Below are positions 53,947 through 64,000 of a stretch of 64,000 bases of DNA, piece after piece (the first letter of the stretch is position 1; the number at the start of each line of letters is the position of its first letter). Source of the DNA: Hypomesus transpacificus (taxonomy: Eukaryota; Chordata; Actinopteri; Osmeriformes; Osmeridae); NCBI RefSeq assembly GCF_021917145.1, contig NW_025813796.1:2399411-2463410 (forward strand), read 5' to 3'. Made by a program: the position numbers and the translations under genes. The notes beneath the pieces are model-generated. The model did not search any database. It saw only the letters and a program-made list of their open reading frames with translations, and had not been told where the DNA came from.

Positions 53947-55344
53947 ATAGCGTGAAATTAGTGCCAGGAGAGCGAGCTCATACAGCAGCATAAAGCTTGC
54001 AGCATAAAGCTTGCTACGGCGTGTGATATTTTCAATGTGCAAAAAATTTGAAGGTCTTGCATATAAATTAGACCTTGTCGGCTGAATCGATATTGCTCAA
54101 TCAAGAACTCATCCGTGTGAAATAAAGGATCTTGGCGATCGAGTAGAACTCTATTGGTATGGAAAGCTAATCAAACTAGTTCCTTGGTCAACTGGGTCTC
54201 TCAAAAAGGGAACTGCCATGTTATTTTCCGGGGGTGTGGCAAGCTTATCCAGCTACACTTACGTTAGCTTGCTCTGGAGCAGGTTAGTGCTAATTGATAT
54301 GTCATTATGGTGATTTATCAAAAGTTGCTTCCACGAACCAAAAAGAGGAGCGTTTTTTATCTTAGCCTGAAAATTAGCTCGCTAAACCGCTTAGCGAGCT
54401 ACGACGAATACCACCCAGGATTGAACACCCAGTGGCGGAACCAGACTTTTATATATGGGCTACTTCAAGACAGAAAATGTGTGTGTAACCTTAGCCTGGC
54501 TACCCTGGCATCTAAGCAGTGTAAATTATTAATATGATTATTGATGAGAAATATAAATTAAAATTCACTTAAGCCTGATTTCTTCAGTGTGGCCTAGTAT
54601 GGTCCACTAGGGTTACTTTAATTAAATTATACAGTTACTATGAATAGACTGTGTCGATACATCTGAATTGCAACTAATTTCTTCTTCTTACACACACTAT
54701 AGTGTAGGATACTCACAAACTGGAGAGACTTTGGTCACTCTGTTTTCATGAATACACTGTATAATCTGGATCTAACCAGGTTAGATCCTTCTTTTACATA
54801 AAAACATAACTTTTAGTGTATACTCACACAAAAAATGCCACAGTCATCAAAACAAGAACATCAACAACCATCATTTTAAAGTGAGGCTTAATCGGGGAAA
54901 AAAACGTTTGTGTAGGCTTACATGTGTGGCCTACAAACACAGGCTAAACTTGGCATGTGACTGACTGACTAGTATGCTGCTCTGAGGTCTTGGGGTGGTG
55001 CAAGGACTGGGGTCTATTTCCAACTGATCCTGTTTGCTCAGCTTTTTGAAGAAGTCTGCTATCTCACCCTTTCTTTTAATGTTTGAAGTGAACACTAAGC
55101 AAAAATAACATGTAGGCTTACACATCCAATTACCCACATTTGAGCCCAATCTCAATCTTAAACATATTCCCATTGTTATCTTCAATCAACTACTAAACCA
55201 TGGCTAGCCCCACTCTGAAATACGTATTTCGAACAGGCATTATACAATAGCAAACTATCTGACTTCAGCGTTAATCTTTTGTAACGTTAATAAATTGATA
55301 AGGCATCTCATCAAGGAATCTTAGCAGTTAAAATACAAAAATTG

Positions 55345-55749
55345 TGTAGCGACCCACACCGAAAGACGTGTGTTATGTTAGGCTGTTAGTTGGTTGTTTA
55401 CCAGTAGTGTTCGCGGGATCCGACATGCCAATCAACCTGCTGTCTGCTAATCACGGGAATGCCCATAATGTTCGGATGCCGGGCATCCTGGTAGTTGGAG
55501 TAGGGGTTGGGCAGGGGGGTTGGAGCATTCGAAGTCAAGACCAGGTTTAGCGTCTGTTCTTTCTGTTACGTTTGGGTTTCACAAGAGACGGTTAATATTG
55601 TTTTGTGGGTTACCTTTCTTTTATTTAGCGTGGGCTAGGGCCAAACATCTGTTTGGCTTACTGTGCCTGTGCGAATAATAAACGTCAATTCGGGAACTTC
55701 ATCTTATGCCTGGACGATTGTTCCTTTCTGACCTAGTCAAGTCATTACA
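55345..55749 (+). mobile_element. solo LTR-like fossil
   Basis: About 405 bp from TGTAGCGACCC to CATTACA, with an AATAAA signal about 70 bp before the right end. No internal coding region accompanies it, so it looks like a solo LTR (Gypsy/ERV-type ends, family undetermined). TACAAAA occurs at both borders (55334-55340 and 55746-55752), four bases off the left end. The size and ends differ from the copy at 4818-5591. Confidence 0.5.
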
Positions 55750-56234
55750 AAAGATTTCAAATGACTAAATGATACTGTTGTTGTTTTAAAAGTGTGCTAT
55801 ATAAATGAAAATGAAAAAAACGAAATGGAATCAACTACACCACAGTGGGAACTACGCTGTTAGGCCTACTAAGGTAGTGTTAATTGCTAAACAAAAACAG
55901 AGACATTCTCTTATCAGAATCTGTTATGGAACCAAATTGCCAATATGCATCTTTTTCTATGGCTCTGCGGCCCAGCAACTCAACTTTCATAACATTTTGT
56001 TCAGGAAGCCTCAACCCCAATGCTAAACCTTAAAACGATAATTGTAATACTATGCTCTTGGTTTCCGTCGCTGGCGCTGTATCAGACGCTGGCGTAGTGA
56101 TTTGTGACTGACTGGTGAACTGTGGAAATATCCTCATGGAAAAAATGCACTGCCAGATGTAAAAAAAAAAAAAAACGCTTCTTTTAACAAGATAAATTAA
56201 ATGTCAATCAGCATCCAATTGCCAGGGATAGCGA

Positions 56235-56325
56235 ATGACATTTTGGGGTGGCACTTGGGGTGGCCAGTCCGCTATCAGGGGGGTCCAGTGCCACCCCGGC
56301 CACCCCTTTGAACACCCCTGATCTA
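56235..56325. mobile_element. possible DNA-transposon terminus
   Basis: A GC-rich block that on the minus strand begins CAGGGGTGTTCAAAGGGGTG, similar to hAT-type ends, and contains an internal inverted repeat of GGGGTGGC. No partner end was located. Confidence 0.3.
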
Positions 56326-56567
56326 CAGATTATTTTATCAGATTTTCCCTTGATGTGAGGTGTGTTTAGAGTGACCGAACTTGCTCGGAAGAAAATCGGA
56401 GCCGCTCAGAAATCATGATGTGTGGAGGGAACCCCCGAGGACTTGCTGTTACACAATTTATCCTACCCATCACATTGAACAGAGGCTCTGCCCTTACTAT
56501 TTGTGCTCTCACACTGCCATCTAGTGGGCACATTAGCGAACGTAAATGTATACCTTTTTCTAAATGT

Positions 56568-57092
56568 GAATATGATCTCCCTCCACTGGCTACCCATAAC
56601 GGCCCGCATCAGATTCAAGACCCTGGTACTGACCTTCCGAGCAGTCACACTTCCCGCCACCTACGGTCTTCTTCAGACAACCGCCTGGTGGCCCGCCGCT
56701 CAAGACCGCCCGGTCCCAACACAAGCTCTTGCCTGGCCCCCCAGTGGTGGAATCAACTCCCCACCTCCATCAGAGACACAGACTGTCTCTCCACCTTCAA
56801 GAGAAGGCTCAAGAAGCACTTGTTCCGGGAGTACAACGGTACTTAGGAATGGTACACTTGCACTTAGAGATTCATGTTGTGTAATTGTAATTTGCTTAAC
56901 TACATGCTCTTATGGTTTCTTCCCTTTAGCACTTATTTTTGGTTGTTCACAATGTGTACTTCTGTTTTTGGCTACCTGCAATGCTTTGGGGCTATCTTGT
57001 TGTTATTATCAGTGACCTATGCACTTTGTAAAGCTCTCTCTTGGAAGTCGCTTTGGATAAAAGCGTCTGCTAAATGAATAAATGTAAATGTA
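56568..57092 (+). mobile_element. 5'-truncated LINE 3' end (L2/RSg-1-like)
   Basis: It encodes the C-terminal part of a LINE reverse transcriptase: SLHWLPITARIRFKTLVLTF, then in another frame RHLRSSSDNRLVARRSR and WNQLPTSIRDTDCLSTFKRR followed by LKKHLF. One frameshift separates the two parts. The 3' UTR ends with TCGCTTTGGATAAAAGCGTC then TGCTAAATGAATAAATGTAA, the tail that SINE copies in this window also carry. It is a dead, 5'-truncated copy. Confidence 0.85.
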
Positions 57093-57986
57093 TGATATAG
57101 TATACGAACGTAATTATATTTTCAGTAGCTTACAAAATAGCCTATAGTTGTCAATGGCACTGCCAATTTATATTAGTCTATTTCTTAACCTTAATTCAAT
57201 CAAGGTAGGTTGAGTATGGACAGGTTCTCTCTTGCAATGATCGTTATCTGGTTTCCCCTCACAAACAAATGCAGTGGAAGCACCCAATTTTAAACGTATA
57301 CAGACGTTAAAAACGGCCGTGTAGCCTACAGATGTCAAAAATTGACGTCTGTACCCGAACGACAATTCAGACGTTTTGGTACAGTTGGCGTTCCATAGTA
57401 AATCTCCCACTCATAAATTTCTTCCTGACTTTTTTCTTTTCCAGATGAAGGGGTGGCCTAAGACTGAAATTGAGGTGTGTAGCTACTCTTTAAACCCTCC
57501 AATTTAGACCCCATTAGAATATTAGAACTGTCCCGCGGATCACTGAGTTTTTGCATTAATCTATTCTTTCCCTCCAATGTCAAACTTAAACAAGGTAACA
57601 ACAAGTATGAATGACAAGTTTACATTAAAAAAGTTAAAATACCTGAATTTGAATAAAATATCAGATTTAGAAAACTGCATTGAAAGCAAGTCTTGTGTGG
57701 GTATGGTTTTAATAGCATAGCTATATGTATAGACTATAGGTATCGTACTCATAGCTCACCCAATCACAACGGTGAGAATCTAACGCACTCTATATCTGAC
57801 TGACTATTCCACTATACAATCCCCGAGCTGAACGATTCCGAACAAAAACCAAGACAAACTGTTACATGAAATACGATGTATGAAAGAACCGTAATACGAT
57901 GTATGAAAGAACCGTAATAAAGTATGATAAACTGACCCTTATTTATTAAAAGAGAAGTTTTTGCAGCGGTACATTCTCATAGTGAA

Positions 57987-58041
57987 GGAACCAAACATCA
58001 GGAACCAAACATCAGGAACCAAACATCAGGAACTAAACTTC
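57987..58041. repeat. 14-15 bp tandem repeat
   Basis: About three and a half units of GGAACCAAACATCA. A separate 23-bp near-duplicate (TACGATGTATGAAAGAACCG) lies just upstream at 57870-57915. Confidence 0.85.
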
Positions 58042-60131
58042 AGAAAGTGGCAATATCAGTCCAGTTAATTCCCTCAGGAACAGTTAACCTACAAGTGGTT
58101 GATGTACCAATAACTGCCTTCCTAAATAGTGAAATTTTGCACTGTGGGCTATACAAACCAGGAAGAAATAGCAGCTGACTGTGTTTTCGTATCAATTCTA
58201 GTGCTGTAAGCTATCTGAAAACCGAGGTAAAAACTAAAAGTTTAAGACTACATCCTTGATTTATATTCTCTAAATGGAAGTATTAATACATGAATATACA
58301 GTTTCTAACTAATCAGAAAACTAAATTTCTCCCAATCAGTAAAAGTAGCACACGTGATAAATGATTACCTTTTTTACAATATACATTCTGTCATACAATA
58401 CAATATAAATGAACTTAATACAACAGAACCAACAGTACAACATGGTTAAGCTTAAACCACTGGAAAATATTTACTCACTATCAGCATTGTTATTCAGATC
58501 TCTTAGTGTATGCCCTCAATTAAGCATATACGATTAACAAACATTACAATTCTTCCATAGGAAATCAGAAGACCTGAAAATGATGTTACATGCTGACCTC
58601 CATACACCTGTTTGGAGAAACGTCCATTAGCCTGCTGGAGAAGCTAGGAGGAACACCCCTATTTTGCTCCATTAAAACATTGCAAAAACTCCCAAAACGC
58701 TGGATAAGGTACTTTTCTAAACCAAGCGGTTTAAATTGTGGGTTTCCAGTCATGTTAAAATGGTTGGTAACACTGCAACCTGGGTTGTTTCCTGAAAGAG
58801 TCTGTTAGGACTGGAAGCACATTCACTCACTCATTCACAAATCACACAGGAATGATAATGTAACTCAGCCTACTTGAAAATCAAGGATGAGAGTTAACAA
58901 GGTGCTTTAGACATAAACTGCTTGTGCATGCACGCATGCGCACACATACACTCTCTCTCTCTTTCTCTATGGCAACCTTAGCTCTCCTTGGCCAAACAAA
59001 AGGAATGAATAAGTTAATTCAATGCCAAAGCATCCCTATCAAGGTTATTAGACAAGATAACTAGGCCCAAGGGACCCAAATTACCTTAAATTGGCACATC
59101 ATACAGACCTGACAGGATGAAAATGGGCAGAAAAAGGGTACTATTTACTTTTATCAGATTTCAAATGGTGTTGGAATTGGGATAGGTTGAGTGTAGAATT
59201 GGTCCTAAATGTATTTTTCAAAGAACCAACTGCATTACTATACAGTAAGTCACTGTTTAAGGGCCTGGATGTCAGTTTTGTCTAGGTAGATCTACTGTGT
59301 TTTATCCAAGTCCCTTTGTTGCTGTAGTATTTGGTTGAAGCAAACACAGACGCAGTGGCAATACACAATACACTGGCCCTCACCCAAAAGTAACAAGTCC
59401 ACTTTTGACCTGTGATGTATTTACATATGACAGTAACATTGCACTGATTGGGTAATTGGTATGAATGGAAGGAAGACAAACAACGACATCAACTATTTAT
59501 ATTTGGCTATACATATTGATATGTGAGCATGTGCAAAATGAATTTTGGACGTACCAAAGAAATGTGGTATTAAGTCAATAACAGTGCACACGTTGGTGCA
59601 AACCAGTTTTGACGACTTGGTGTGATGTATAACCTAAAATGGACGGACCTTGAAGATAGATAAGGCATGCCTGTCTGCCCCTGCCCCCCCCCCCCCCACA
59701 CACACACACACACACACACATCGAAGTACATATTTGAAAACAAATTCGTTTTGGCACCCAGGCAGGCAATGCAGAGAAAAAAAGAAACAATGTTTAGTGA
59801 GGAGTGCCTTATTCCAATAGGAAGGAAAATAATTGTCACACAAATTAGTCCACACATACACCAGCAGAACAGAACATCTTAAAAATGGAGTCTATTGAAA
59901 ACTATACAGAGCAATTATGGGGGGGGTTGAAAACAGTGATGTTCCAGTGCTACAGACACACTCAAACAGACTGATACTTATTCACTCTAAATTGGTTCAA
60001 TCACCAATGTTCGGGAGACTAGAGATTATTTGGTCAAAAAAAGAAAAAAAAGAAATGTCTAACCCTAAAAACTGTCCTCTTAGTCATCTGGAGTGACACA
60101 CAGGTTTTGACAGAGGGCAGGAAGAACTCCA

Positions 60132-64000
<3,869 letters not shown>

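Larger units (their letters stand above)
52857..60131. other. repeat-rich region between il1b-like gene and cnnm3
   Basis: About 7 kb without a recognised host gene apart from the listed repeats. The right-hand part, from roughly 58 kb, is likely cnnm3 3' UTR and flank; a minus-strand AATAAA lies at 57942-57947. An open frame at 54307-54537 has no recognisable domain. Confidence 0.45.

Noticed and set aside
54307-54537. 76-codon open frame
   Set aside because: No recognised domain, no splice context or neighbours supporting a gene; length is expected by chance.

Overview
This window is vertebrate nuclear DNA, almost certainly from a teleost fish. Genes are split by GT-AG introns. (CA)n, (GA)n and poly-G microsatellites are dense, and there are Tc1-like and hAT-like transposons plus a LINE and SINEs that share a fish-type 3' tail. 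No prokaryotic, plasmid or CRISPR feature was seen. Coordinates below come from hand-splicing both strands and checking reading phase across every junction.

Layout. (1) 1-14.6 kb: camk2b on the minus strand, 14 exon positions from the start codon to the variable linker; the association domain lies beyond base 1. (2) 15.2-17.7 kb: nudcd3 (minus), head to head with mrps24 (plus, 18.1-19.1 kb). (3) 20.6-25.0 kb: gns, a lysosomal sulfatase (minus), tail to tail with mrps24 and head to head with polm (plus, 25.9-29.5 kb), DNA polymerase mu. (4) 30.2-31.9 kb: a decayed Tc1-like transposon carrying a SINE fragment, then about 4 kb without a recognised gene. (5) 35.9-37.3 kb: a ventral homeobox gene (ved-like, plus). 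(6) 38.2-39.9 kb: h2az2 (minus). (7) 40.9-41.8 kb: purb (plus, one exon). (8) 41.8-48.9 kb: gene-poor, with MITEs and duplications. (9) 48.9-51.1 kb: an interleukin-1 family cytokine (il1b-like, minus). (10) 51-60 kb: a repeat-rich stretch (hAT, deleted Tc1, SINE, solo LTR, LINE 3' end). (11) 60.1-64.0 kb: 3' part of cnnm3 (minus), running out of the window.

camk2b, nudcd3, mrps24, polm, h2az2 and purb correspond to genes clustered on human 7p13, so most of the window is a conserved synteny block. gns (human 12q) and the il1b/cnnm3 pair (human 2q) are joined to it here. The genes are functionally mixed: Ca2+ signalling, chaperone/dynein cofactor, mitochondrial translation, lysosomal catabolism, double-strand-break repair, dorsoventral patterning, chromatin, single-stranded nucleic acid binding, inflammation, and magnesium-transport-related.

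The most notable find is in camk2b. Two tandem 73-nt exons encode alternative versions of the same kinase segment, helix E through the HRD catalytic loop. Both are open and in phase and both have consensus splice sites. Since 73 is not a multiple of three, including both would break the frame, so they look like mutually exclusive exons inside the catalytic core. One resembles the alpha/beta paralogue sequence and the other the gamma/delta sequence.
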